6,762 bases of DNA from Syntrophomonadaceae bacterium (GTDB lineage Bacteria > Bacillota > Dethiobacteria > DTU022): NCBI GenBank assembly GCA_007131435.1, contig SLQM01000071.1, forward strand, positions 1 through 6,762, in the 5' to 3' direction. Positions 1 through 5,038 of the stretch are shown here, piece by piece (position 1 is the stretch's first letter; each line of letters begins with the position of its first letter). The notes below the pieces were generated by a model. The model worked only from the letters and a program-made list of their open reading frames with translations, had not been told where the DNA came from and did no database searches. A program made the translations under genes and the position numbers.

Positions 1-157
1 CAAACAACTTAACCACTTCCTCAAACCGCCCGCCTATTCTTGTAGCGGGATCCGTTCCAACCTCATCTCCAGTCAAGGCTACTTGGGCTAAGACTGCATA
101 CCCCTGAAGCATAATAAATGCCCGGCGCACAAGTGTAACAAATGAAAGGGTTTGCAT
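1..157 (-). CDS. Unidentified open frame, N-terminal part, runs off the left edge
   Basis: The minus strand is open from about 157 to the left edge. It contains an ATG at 110-112 and another at 155-157. From the inner ATG it begins MLQGYAVLAQVALTG and continues GDEVGTDPATRIGGRFEEVV, which looks like real protein: a hydrophobic/amphipathic start followed by a charged segment. No strong ribosome binding site precedes either ATG, and positions 117-157 overlap sequence that clearly encodes aminotransferase on the other strand, so the inner ATG is the safer start. I do not recognise the family. About 50 stop-free codons is weak evidence alone. The plus strand here gives no aminotransferase-like translation in any frame, so the segment is foreign to the neighbouring gene. 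It could be a real gene fragment brought in by the rearrangement that truncated that gene, or an assembly join. Confidence 0.3.
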   Translation of the reverse strand, partial: MQTLSFVTLVRRAFIMLQGYAVLAQVALTGDEVGTDPATRIGGRFEEVVKLF

Positions 158-914
158 CCCTGCCCTGGAAGAAGAGCTGGTTGTTGAAGCAATTAAGGCT
201 GTTGTAGATACAGACCGCGACTGGGTACCTGATGCAGAAGGAACTTCGCTTTACATCAGGCCGTTTATTATTGCAACTGAACCTTATCTTGGTGTTCGTC
301 CCTCCAGCACTTTTAAATTCTACATTATACTATCACCGGTTGGCCCTTATTATCCCGGAGGTATCAAGCCGACAAAAATATTGGTTGAAGATGAATACGT
401 GAGGGCTATGATTGGCGGAACCGGTTTTGCCAAGGTGGGCGGTAATTATGCCGCAAGCCTTAAAGCACAGGAAGAAGCTATAAAAAAAGGTTACACCCAG
501 GTGCTATGGCTTGACGGTATTGAAAGAGAATACGTTGAAGAAATAGGCACATCCAATGCTTTCTTTAAAATAGATGGAGAAGTAATCACACCGCCACTGA
601 CAGGTACTATCCTGCCCGGCATAACCCGGGATTCAGTGCTGCACCTGCTCAGGCACTGGGGTATTAAAACTACTGAAAAGAAATTTAAGATACAAGATGT
701 ATACGAGGCTCACGCTGCAGGAAAACTGGAAGAAGTGTTTGCTACCGGAACCGCAGCGGTAATATCACCTGTGGGAGAATTATGCTGGAAGGACCAGGCC
801 ATAACAATCAACAACAACGAAATTGGAGAGTTGTCCCGCAAATTATATAGCGAAATTACCGCTATCCAGTATGGGAAAGCCATGGATGAATTTGGATGGG
901 TGGTAGAAATATAA
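117..914 (+). pseudogene. ilvE: Branched-chain amino acid aminotransferase, N-terminally truncated
   Basis: This is the C-terminal ~265 codons of a fold-type IV, PLP-dependent branched-chain aminotransferase (last step of Leu/Ile/Val synthesis, first step of their breakdown, cytoplasmic). It resembles the Bacillus YwaA/YbgE type of about 355 residues. Homology starts abruptly around 117, where NERVCIP (141-161) matches the family, and continues through GTSLYIRPF, ATEPYLGV and ILSPVGPYY. The Schiff-base lysine lies in NYAASLK (codon 462-464). Later come QVLWLDGIE, the cofactor-side YVEEIGTSN segment, LPGITRDS and TGTAAVISPVGEL. The stop is at 912-914. About 100 N-terminal residues are missing, and the in-frame codon at 105-107 is a stop. 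No start codon with a ribosome binding site lies upstream; the TTG at 381 is only an arbitrary internal codon. The small domain is lost, so the product is probably inactive. The remaining reading frame is undamaged, suggesting a recent event or an assembly chimera. Confidence 0.85.
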
Positions 915-922
915 CAAGACAT

Positions 923-949
923 CCATGACTTCACTCATGGCTTCATTTT
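923..949 (+). terminator. Weak hairpin terminator after the aminotransferase
   Basis: CCATGA (923-928) pairs with TCATGG (935-940) across a 6-nt loop, followed by a T-rich stretch ending in TTTT (946-949). It begins 9 nt after the aminotransferase stop. The stem is only 6 bp, so it is weak. On the opposite strand it would sit just past the stop of the small membrane protein gene, but the T run there is poor. Confidence 0.35.
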
Positions 950-1028
950 AAACAAAACCAAGAAATCTCAGGATAAAAAATATAACCACAATTAACCCAA
1001 TTATATATATAATACTACGCATAAGCAT
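948..1028 (-). CDS. 26-residue single-helix membrane microprotein
   Basis: This very short gene reads ATG (1026-1028) to TAA (948-950). It is supported by a GGGAGG ribosome binding site at 1034-1039, five bases before the ATG; a second in-frame ATG at 1020-1022 is farther from it. The product starts MLMRSIIYIIGLIVVIFFIL and ends RFLGFV: a positively charged start, one strongly hydrophobic helix (about residues 5-20), then an Arg-Phe-Leu-Gly tail. Tiny hydrophobic proteins of this shape recur across bacteria as uncharacterised membrane peptides, and I know no assigned function. It lies 41 nt downstream of the LapA-domain gene on the same strand with no terminator between, so the two probably share a transcript and its control region at 1572-1705. 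The strong ribosome binding site and complete transmembrane pattern argue against chance. Topology and function are inference. Confidence 0.65.
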   Translation of the reverse strand: MLMRSIIYIIGLIVVIFFILRFLGFV

Positions 1029-1069
1029 TGTCGCCTCCCACTATAAACTAATTTCTTTTGTACTAATTC

Positions 1070-1504
1070 TTAACGCGCATTCACTTTTGCAACTTCATCA
1101 TTATGTTCTTTCTGCTGCTTTCTTAACTCTTCTTCTAATTTTCTGTTATCATCCTCCAGAGCAGCATGCGCTTTTTCAGAGGCATCTTCACGTTCTTTCT
1201 GCTGCTTTCTTAATTCATCTTCCAACTTCTTCTTTTCATCTTCCAGGGTTTTAACGCGATTATGCATCTCTTTTTTTAAGCCGCGATCACCCTGAGAATT
1301 CACATAGGTAAGAATGCTGCGGAAAATACCCAGTGAAACCATAAATAATGCTCCAGCAATAGCGGAGCCCAGGATCACCATAAACAGGGTAAGGTTAACC
1401 TGGCCAAAAAGATAGCTCACAGTAACAACCTCGTTATTGATTATCGCTGCTCCAGCGATGATCAAGCCAAACAGTAGTGCCAACATAAGAAATATCACTC
1501 TCAT
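1070..1504 (-). CDS. LapA-domain (DUF1049) membrane protein with coiled-coil tail
   Basis: This 144-residue protein has two transmembrane helices (about residues 3-22 and 38-59) separated by a short loop with NNEVVTVSYLFGQVNLTL. That two-helix block with a small polar/beta-like loop is the LapA (lipopolysaccharide assembly protein A, DUF1049) domain. After a short linker, residues 76-144 form a highly charged Lys/Glu/Gln-rich coiled coil, presumably cytoplasmic. In Gram-negatives LapA works in LPS assembly; in Firmicutes the family is widespread with no defined role, so I make no LPS claim. The start is fixed by GGGAGG at 1513-1518, eight bases before the ATG. The coiled coil holds two near-identical blocks, KLEDELRKQQKE (93-104) and KLEEELRKQQKE (122-133), from an internal duplication. 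The gene heads a unit with the 26-residue membrane peptide and is preceded by a structured leader and promoter shared with the 4528-4698 gene. Confidence 0.88.
   Translation of the reverse strand: MRVIFLMLALLFGLIIAGAAIINNEVVTVSYLFGQVNLTLFMVILGSAIAGALFMVSLGIFRSILTYVNSQGDRGLKKEMHNRVKTLEDEKKKLEDELRKQQKEREDASEKAHAALEDDNRKLEEELRKQQKEHNDEVAKVNAR
1105..1247. repeat. Two ~56-bp direct repeats, offset 87 bp, inside the LapA-domain gene
   Basis: Positions 1105-1160 and 1192-1247 are imperfect direct copies. The first 22 bases are identical (GTTCTTTCTGCTGC... on the plus strand) and identity then declines. The offset of 87 bp is 29 codons, so the frame is kept and the coiled coil gains one RKQQKE block. 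Twenty-nine is one more than four heptads, so the duplication shifts the heptad phase by one residue. Confidence 0.8.
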
Positions 1505-1571
1505 TTTTATATCCTCCCTTCATACTCAGTAATCTAACAGCACCGTTTAATTAATTTCTGTTCTGAGAGTC

Positions 1572-1614
1572 GGTTGCGTCTCTTACCCGCGAGGTAAATG
1601 CAAGAGACGCAACC
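1572..1614 (-). promoter_or_regulatory. Leader RNA hairpin, copy 1
   Basis: GGTTGCGTCTCTT (1572-1584) is perfectly complementary to AAGAGACGCAACC (1602-1614): a 13-bp stem with a 17-nt loop. It lies in the predicted 5' leader of the LapA-domain gene, ending 67 nt before its ATG and starting 53 nt after the -10 element. No T run follows, so it is not an intrinsic terminator. A homologous hairpin precedes the 4528-4698 gene (4746-4787) with one compensatory stem change. The loop on the transcribed strand contains ACCTCGC, also present in the second copy. Confidence 0.75.
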
Positions 1615-1667
1615 CTCCCACCATTGCAATACAAGCTGGCCGATTCTTTATTCTGTCTTGCGTTTAC

Positions 1668-1676
1668 ATAATATCA
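1668..1676 (-). promoter_or_regulatory. Extended -10 promoter for the LapA-domain operon
   Basis: On the minus strand this reads TGATATTAT: an extended -10 TG plus TATTAT (5/6 to TATAAT). No good -35 hexamer lies 16-18 bases upstream; that place is taken by the inverted repeat at 1682-1705. This fits a promoter that relies on its extended -10 and on a regulator. Predicted transcription starts near 1661. The sequence from TGATATTATG through GTAAACGCAAGA is identical in the second copy (4841-4849). Confidence 0.55.
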
Positions 1677-1681
1677 GGAAT

Positions 1682-1705
1682 ATTGCTAAGAAATCTATTA
1701 GCAAT
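1682..1705. promoter_or_regulatory. Inverted-repeat operator candidate, copy 1
   Basis: ATTGCTAA (1682-1689), 8-nt spacer, TTAGCAAT (1698-1705): a perfect 8+8 palindrome six bases upstream of the extended -10, covering the -35 region. This placement suits a dimeric transcription factor acting as repressor or class II activator. It resembles HrcA's CIRCE only superficially: the arm order is GCTAA-N8-TTAGC, not TTAGCACTC-N9-GAGTGCTAA. The regulator is not in this window. Confidence 0.55.
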
Positions 1706-1758
1706 TTTTTCATTATTCAATTTTTATTGTTCTCATGCCAGTGTCTGTAGAGTATATT

Positions 1759-2422
1759 TTATAATTGGTCATGGACAGTCAAAGACTGTTGGCAGTAGTT
1801 CTGTAATGTTTCATCTTTCACGCAGTGTACTATTTGTTGACGGGATAATTCTCCGGTAAAAACAACCTTGTTTTCAATCCCCAGCTGCTGGCAGAGTTCG
1901 CGTAAATTTTCTTCCTGCAGGCCTTTACCTGCAAGCACCAAACGGCAATCGGAAACACTATTTAAAACCTCTTGAAACGCTTTTATCAAAAAAGTTACAT
2001 TCTTTTCCTTTCCGAGACGTCCGACAAATAAAAGAACTTTTTCTTCCGATTTTACTCCGTAATTATTTCTTAACCAGAAGTGTATGGAATGTAAAGACCA
2101 AGGGCAGATTATGGCGCCTTGACGCCCGTGCACCTAACCTGCCGAGCAGAAAAGGAGAGTGGACGTGTATTATATCGAGACCAAGATCTTCAATTGTTTT
2201 GTTTAGACTTGCAGACATGGGAATCGGCAACGAAAAATCGGTCACAGTCGGCCAGGGCACTGAAATAAAGCGATATATACCTTCCTCTTTCAATGATTTT
2301 TTGTGAGAATATTCCGGGCAGAATACATATACCAGGTGTCCACGGTTAGTATCTTTATTGTTTTCCCAAACCATAGCTTTACTATCCAACATGATAGTCG
2401 GCAAAATAAAAAGCAAAATTTA
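1759..2422 (-). pseudogene. GT4-family glycosyltransferase remnant, internal deletion and frameshift
   Basis: Two pieces of one family-4 glycosyltransferase lie in different minus-strand frames. The upstream piece (2063-2416) contains RGHLVYVFCPEY, DIIHVHSPFLLGRLG and LPLVFTFHTL, typical of the N-terminal GT-B domain of GT4 enzymes that transfer sugars from nucleotide donors to lipids or glycans. The downstream piece (from ~2080) contains NYGVKSEEKVLLFVGRLGKEKN and RLVLAGKG, the start of the donor-binding domain. Normally ~80-90 residues separate HTL from this point; here they abut near 2075-2085 with a frame change. The end is also damaged: after QQIVHC the protein should continue to the EX7E catalytic region but runs into unrelated sequence and stops at 1759. 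At the 5' side an in-frame TAA sits at 2420-2422 and no proper start is seen. The product cannot be a working transferase. It lies 90 bp beyond the radical SAM gene on the same strand, so it was probably once its operon partner. Confidence 0.8.
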
Positions 2423-2508
2423 AACAAACGGAAAATAATTATATGCAATCACTGTATTACCCCTCACCTGCATTATCTTCAAAAGGTTTATCAGGCACTG
2501 CTCATAGA

Positions 2509-4290
2509 TCAACTTCTTTTCAACAACAATTCAAAGCACGGCATTTTAAAGCGATTACCGCTGTTCCAACTTAACATGCTCTTTGCTTCACTCCCGTCTG
2601 TGGTTATTACTTGCAAGCGGTGCATTCTGCATCCAAGCTTATCAAAGTAATTCCCGAAAGCTGCTGCCGCATTTTTAGAGGCAAAGCGCAGCCCTTCCGT
2701 GTTGATTACCATTTGGCTGTAATGCCTGGGCAAAGCCCCCTTTAAAGCTCTGTGAAGTTCTTTGCGGTGCAAACTGTCAGCCAAACCGCGCAATTTCAGG
2801 TAAAGCACTCCACCTTGCGCGGTAAGAGACACCTTTAAATCAGCTATAGTAGAGCCAGCCCGATACTTTTCTCTGCCAGGGGATGTCAGCAAGCTATCTA
2901 AGAGCCTGACAGGTTGAGAGTTGGCGACAAACTGCTGATGTTCCAATAACCGGTCAAACCAGCGGTTTCGGCGCTCAAAATGCCTTGTCAGTCCCCACCC
3001 GATCGTCCTGTGAATAACTGAACCCCACCCTGTAAGAAATACATTTTTTAAAATGTTCTTCAGGGAATAAAATCTTTTCAGGGCAAACAAGGTTTCCGTT
3101 TGCAGCTCTTCGGCTGACATTAAGGCTGGCTGAAATACCGTATGATGGCCATCATAGAGTGACCAGTCACGGGTCAGAACTCTATTTTCGCTTTCCATCT
3201 GATTGTAAAAGGGAGTTCCCGGAAAGGGAGTCAGGGTCATAAACTGGACACTGTCAATCCTCGCTTTGAGGGCGAAATCAGCAGTCTGCCTTATAGTATC
3301 AACTGTATCGGTATCTGCGCCAAAGACAAACATACCGTGAATCCTGATTCGGTGATGATGGAAGCGTTTGATTGCCTCCTCAATATCTTCAACTGTTTGC
3401 TGTTTATTATAACGCTCAAGCGTAGCGGGATTTATTGACTCAAAACCGATATAAACAATGCCACAACCAGAGCGGCGCATTAAATCAAGCAGTTCATCGT
3501 CATTTGCCGCATCAACCCGCACCTGGGCCCCCCAACGCTTGAGCTTGATACCCCGATCTATGATTCCCTTCAAAAGTTCTTTTGTTCGTTTGGGATCAGC
3601 TGTAAAATTGTCATCACAGAAAAAGATGTTTTTTCCCTGGTAGCGATTTAGTTCTTCAAGGACACTCTCTGTAGAGCGATGACGATAGCGTCGTCCAAAC
3701 ATTTCCGTCACGCAGCAAAATGAGCAGTTAAAGGGGCAGCCCCGTGAGGTCATCACAGGAGTGCTTATCATTGAAGAAAAGCGATCTAGCAAAGTAAGAT
3801 CGGGAATAGGCAGCGTGTCCATATCTATCTTAAATTGAAGGCTATCATTGTGAACCATGTTTCCGTTGCTCCAGTATGATACCCCGGGGATGTTGTCTGG
3901 CGATAATCCGGATTCAATCGATTGAACGAGAGGAAGAAAGCTTAATTCTGCCTCACCCCTGACCAGGTAGTCAGCAAACTGCAGGGCTTCATCCGGCATA
4001 AATGAAGCATGTATACCACCAATTACAACGGGAATATTATTTGATCTAAGCAAACCGGCAACCTGGTAAGCTTCACGGCACGTGGCTGTTGTAGTTGATA
4101 TACCAACCAGGTCAGCCTCGAGTATTTCGGGCCAGGGAAGTGAATCTCCCGTGCCCAGGTAGAAGCTTACCTCGTAACCGGCCTCTTTTAACTGGGTACC
4201 CAGGATCGGCAAACCCAGGCGAGGCATACGGACATGCTTGTAAACATGATCTTCCCTGGACTGCGGTTCAATTAATACAATTTTATTCAT
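2509..4290 (-). CDS. B12-binding-domain radical SAM protein with extra C-terminal domain
   Basis: This 593-residue protein follows the cobalamin-binding/radical SAM plan (BchE/HpnP-like superfamily). Residues 1-~130 form a Rossmann-like B12-type domain (RMPRLGLPILGTQLKEAGY, ADLVGISTTTAT, PVVIGGIHASFMPDEAL, YLVRGEAE) but lack a DxHxxG motif, so any cobalamin would bind without that His ligand. The radical SAM core spans ~175-400. The iron-sulfur motif CPFNCSFC has C185, C189 and C192; other landmarks are FFCDDNFT (223-230), GIVYIGFES (277-285) and TPFPGTPFY (354-362). Residues ~400-470 form a basic/aromatic linker. Residues ~480-570 (GVLYLKLRG, SQMVINTEGLRFASKNAAAAF) look like a STAS-type alpha/beta domain. 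Substrate unknown; methylation or C-C chemistry on a lipid or membrane substrate is only a family-based guess. The ATG at 4288-4290 follows an AGGAAAGG ribosome binding site by ~11 bases. The leader carries a three-part pairing switch (4379-4457), and a ruined glycosyltransferase follows. Confidence 0.9.
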   Translation of the reverse strand: MNKIVLIEPQSREDHVYKHVRMPRLGLPILGTQLKEAGYEVSFYLGTGDSLPWPEILEADLVGISTTTATCREAYQVAGLLRSNNIPVVIGGIHASFMPDEALQFADYLVRGEAELSFLPLVQSIESGLSPDNIPGVSYWSNGNMVHNDSLQFKIDMDTLPIPDLTLLDRFSSMISTPVMTSRGCPFNCSFCCVTEMFGRRYRHRSTESVLEELNRYQGKNIFFCDDNFTADPKRTKELLKGIIDRGIKLKRWGAQVRVDAANDDELLDLMRRSGCGIVYIGFESINPATLERYNKQQTVEDIEEAIKRFHHHRIRIHGMFVFGADTDTVDTIRQTADFALKARIDSVQFMTLTPFPGTPFYNQMESENRVLTRDWSLYDGHHTVFQPALMSAEELQTETLFALKRFYSLKNILKNVFLTGWGSVIHRTIGWGLTRHFERRNRWFDRLLEHQQFVANSQPVRLLDSLLTSPGREKYRAGSTIADLKVSLTAQGGVLYLKLRGLADSLHRKELHRALKGALPRHYSQMVINTEGLRFASKNAAAAFGNYFDKLGCRMHRLQVITTDGSEAKSMLSWNSGNRFKMPCFELLLKRS

Positions 4291-4378
4291 TCAAAACGCA
4301 CCTTTCCTTTCTTTTTAAAAGTCATTGAAAATTCGCGAACCAGGAGTTAACCGTTTTTCCGACTGGCTTTATAACAAA

Positions 4379-4457
4379 CTCTCTAACATAAAAATAGAGA
4401 GGAAACTTGCCTCCGGGATCTGGTTCTTTACCTAACCCTGGCGGAACCCCTCTCTAT
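4379..4457 (-). promoter_or_regulatory. Three-segment RNA switch / attenuator leader before the radical SAM gene
   Basis: On the transcribed strand three segments occur in order: ATAGAGAGG (4457-4449), CCTCTCTAT (4402-4394) and TAGAGAG (4385-4379). The middle one can pair with the first, giving a 9-bp stem closing a 46-nt structured interior, or with the third, giving a 7-bp stem and 9-nt loop, but not both. The first option is followed at once by ATTTTTAT, the second by TTTGTT; either could terminate transcription. The interior has further complementarity (GCC/GGC, GGG/CCC, GGTT/AACC). The element lies 70 nt past the 4528-4698 gene and 89 nt before the radical SAM ATG. At minimum it is a terminator of the upstream gene; the layout is that of an attenuator or riboswitch. 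I could not match it to a known aptamer class. Confidence 0.6.
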
Positions 4458-4527
4458 GATTGATGATAGCTGTGTTAAGAGTGATCAAAAACTGTAAACC
4501 AAATTCATAAGCTTGTATAACAGTATC

Positions 4528-4698
4528 CTAAAAATCTTTTAGAAGGTTTCCCAACGCCAGCAACACAAAACCGATAACCAGAGCCCAGATTCCAGTAGAG
4601 GCCTCAATCGGAATGATACCCACAAATGACAGGACTCCAATGGCAGCCAGTATAACCGCAATCCAAAAAACTACAACTTTAGGCGCACTAAGTTTCAT
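4528..4698 (-). CDS. 56-residue two-helix membrane protein
   Basis: This small protein starts MKLSAPKVVVFWIAVIL and ends LLALGNLLKDF, with two transmembrane helices at about residues 8-29 and 36-53 joined by a short turn (PIEASTG). The ATG at 4696-4698 is chosen because GAGGAGA lies eight bases upstream. A longer in-frame reading up to 4806 exists but would translate through the leader hairpin (4746-4787) and gives a basic, low-quality sequence, so it is rejected. I do not recognise a named family; uncharacterised small membrane proteins of this design are common in Clostridia. It stands alone on its transcript unless reading continues through the hairpin at 4394-4457 into the radical SAM gene. 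Its promoter, inverted repeat and leader hairpin are a second copy of those before the LapA-domain gene, so the two membrane proteins are probably co-regulated, perhaps in envelope stress. Confidence 0.75.
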   Translation of the reverse strand: MKLSAPKVVVFWIAVILAAIGVLSFVGIIPIEASTGIWALVIGFVLLALGNLLKDF

Positions 4699-4745
4699 AA
4701 TAGATTCTCCTCTCACAATATAAATAATTGAGAAATCGCCGTACC

Positions 4746-4787
4746 GGTTGCGCCTCCTACTGCGAGGTGCTTGCGCGAGGCGCAACC
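4746..4787 (-). promoter_or_regulatory. Leader RNA hairpin, copy 2
   Basis: GGTTGCGCCTC (4746-4756) pairs perfectly with GAGGCGCAACC (4777-4787): an 11-bp stem and 20-nt loop, 47 nt before the ATG of the 56-residue protein and 53 nt after its -10. Compared with copy 1, a T-A pair has become C-G, with both sides changed, so the helix is preserved. The transcribed-strand loop again contains ACCTCGC. No T run follows. Confidence 0.75.
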
Positions 4788-4840
4788 CATATGTAACTCT
4801 AAACACTTGACCCGTCTCTTTATTTCTATCTTGCGTTTAC

Positions 4841-4849
4841 ATAATATCA
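4841..4849 (-). promoter_or_regulatory. Extended -10 promoter for the 56-residue membrane protein
   Basis: TGATATTAT on the minus strand, identical to copy 1 in sequence and context. Predicted start of transcription near 4834, giving a leader of about 135 nt. As in copy 1, no good -35 is visible and the inverted repeat occupies its place. Confidence 0.55.
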
Positions 4850-4856
4850 ACAATTG

Positions 4857-4876
4857 TGCTAAGACATCTATTAGCA
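4857..4876. promoter_or_regulatory. Inverted-repeat operator candidate, copy 2
   Basis: TGCTAA (4857-4862), 8-nt spacer, TTAGCA (4871-4876). The arms are the core of the 8-bp arms in copy 1; the outer bases are no longer symmetric. The spacer differs from copy 1 at one position (GACATCTA against GAAATCTA). Confidence 0.5.
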
Positions 4877-4978
4877 ATATTCCCATTATTCATTGTTTTT
4901 ATTAACTACTCACCCTTAACGAGTTAGCAAGCAGTTCTTTGAAAACCAAATACAAGTATTTAAGCCTGGATTCAGAAT

Positions 4979-5010
4979 AAAAAAAACGCTTCCAGACTAA
5001 TCCGAAAGCG
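4979..5010 (-). terminator. Rho-independent terminator of the cold-shock gene
   Basis: On the minus strand CGCTTTC (5010-5004) pairs with GGAAGCG (4993-4987), one G-U pair included, with a 10-nt loop followed directly by eight T residues (4986-4979). It lies 28 nt past the cold-shock stop codon. The G-U pair becomes a mismatch on the other strand, so it acts in one direction only. Confidence 0.9.
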
Positions 5011-5038
5011 CCTTTCAGTTTTAAATGTGTGTTGTGCT

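Larger units (their letters stand above)
1572..1730 (-). repeat. Duplicated control region, copy 1
   Basis: This ~160-bp block is homologous to 4746-4905. On the minus strand both read, in order: AATAAAAA, TGAATAATG, a TGCTAA/TTAGCA inverted repeat, TGATATTATGTAAACGCAAG, an A-rich stretch, a divergent spacer, and a GGTTGCG...CGCAACC hairpin. The spacing between the -10 and the hairpin is identical in both. The coding sequences downstream are unrelated, so only the control region is shared. Confidence 0.8.
4746..4905 (-). repeat. Duplicated control region, copy 2
   Basis: Homologous to 1572-1730 over the same ordered elements. The longest identical run on the minus strand is TGATATTATGTAAACGCAAGA; the inverted-repeat block shares ATTGCTAATAGAT and TCTTAGCA. 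The spacer between the A-rich stretch and the hairpin diverges in sequence but keeps its length, pointing to selected spacing. Confidence 0.8.

Noticed and set aside
1572..1614. Intrinsic terminator at the leader hairpins.
   Set aside because: Neither hairpin copy is followed by a T run, and both sit between a promoter and an intact gene.
1682..1705. CIRCE (HrcA) operator.
   Set aside because: Arms are in the opposite order (GCTAA...TTAGC) and the spacing is 8 rather than 9; the conserved GAGTG/CACTC parts are missing.
1775..1789. ACAGTC-AAA-GACTGT palindrome near the end of the glycosyltransferase remnant.
   Set aside because: Loop of only three bases, no T run, and not positioned at any promoter; likely incidental.
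2303..2650. Plus-strand 115-codon open frame across the radical SAM 3' end and the glycosyltransferase remnant.
   Set aside because: No family signal and no ribosome binding site, and it is antisense to recognisable coding sequence.
4699..4806. N-terminal extension of the 56-residue membrane protein to 92 residues.
   Set aside because: The extension is translated leader hairpin, has no ribosome binding site, and gives a basic sequence out of character with the membrane protein. GAGGAGA before the inner ATG at 4696-4698 decides the start.
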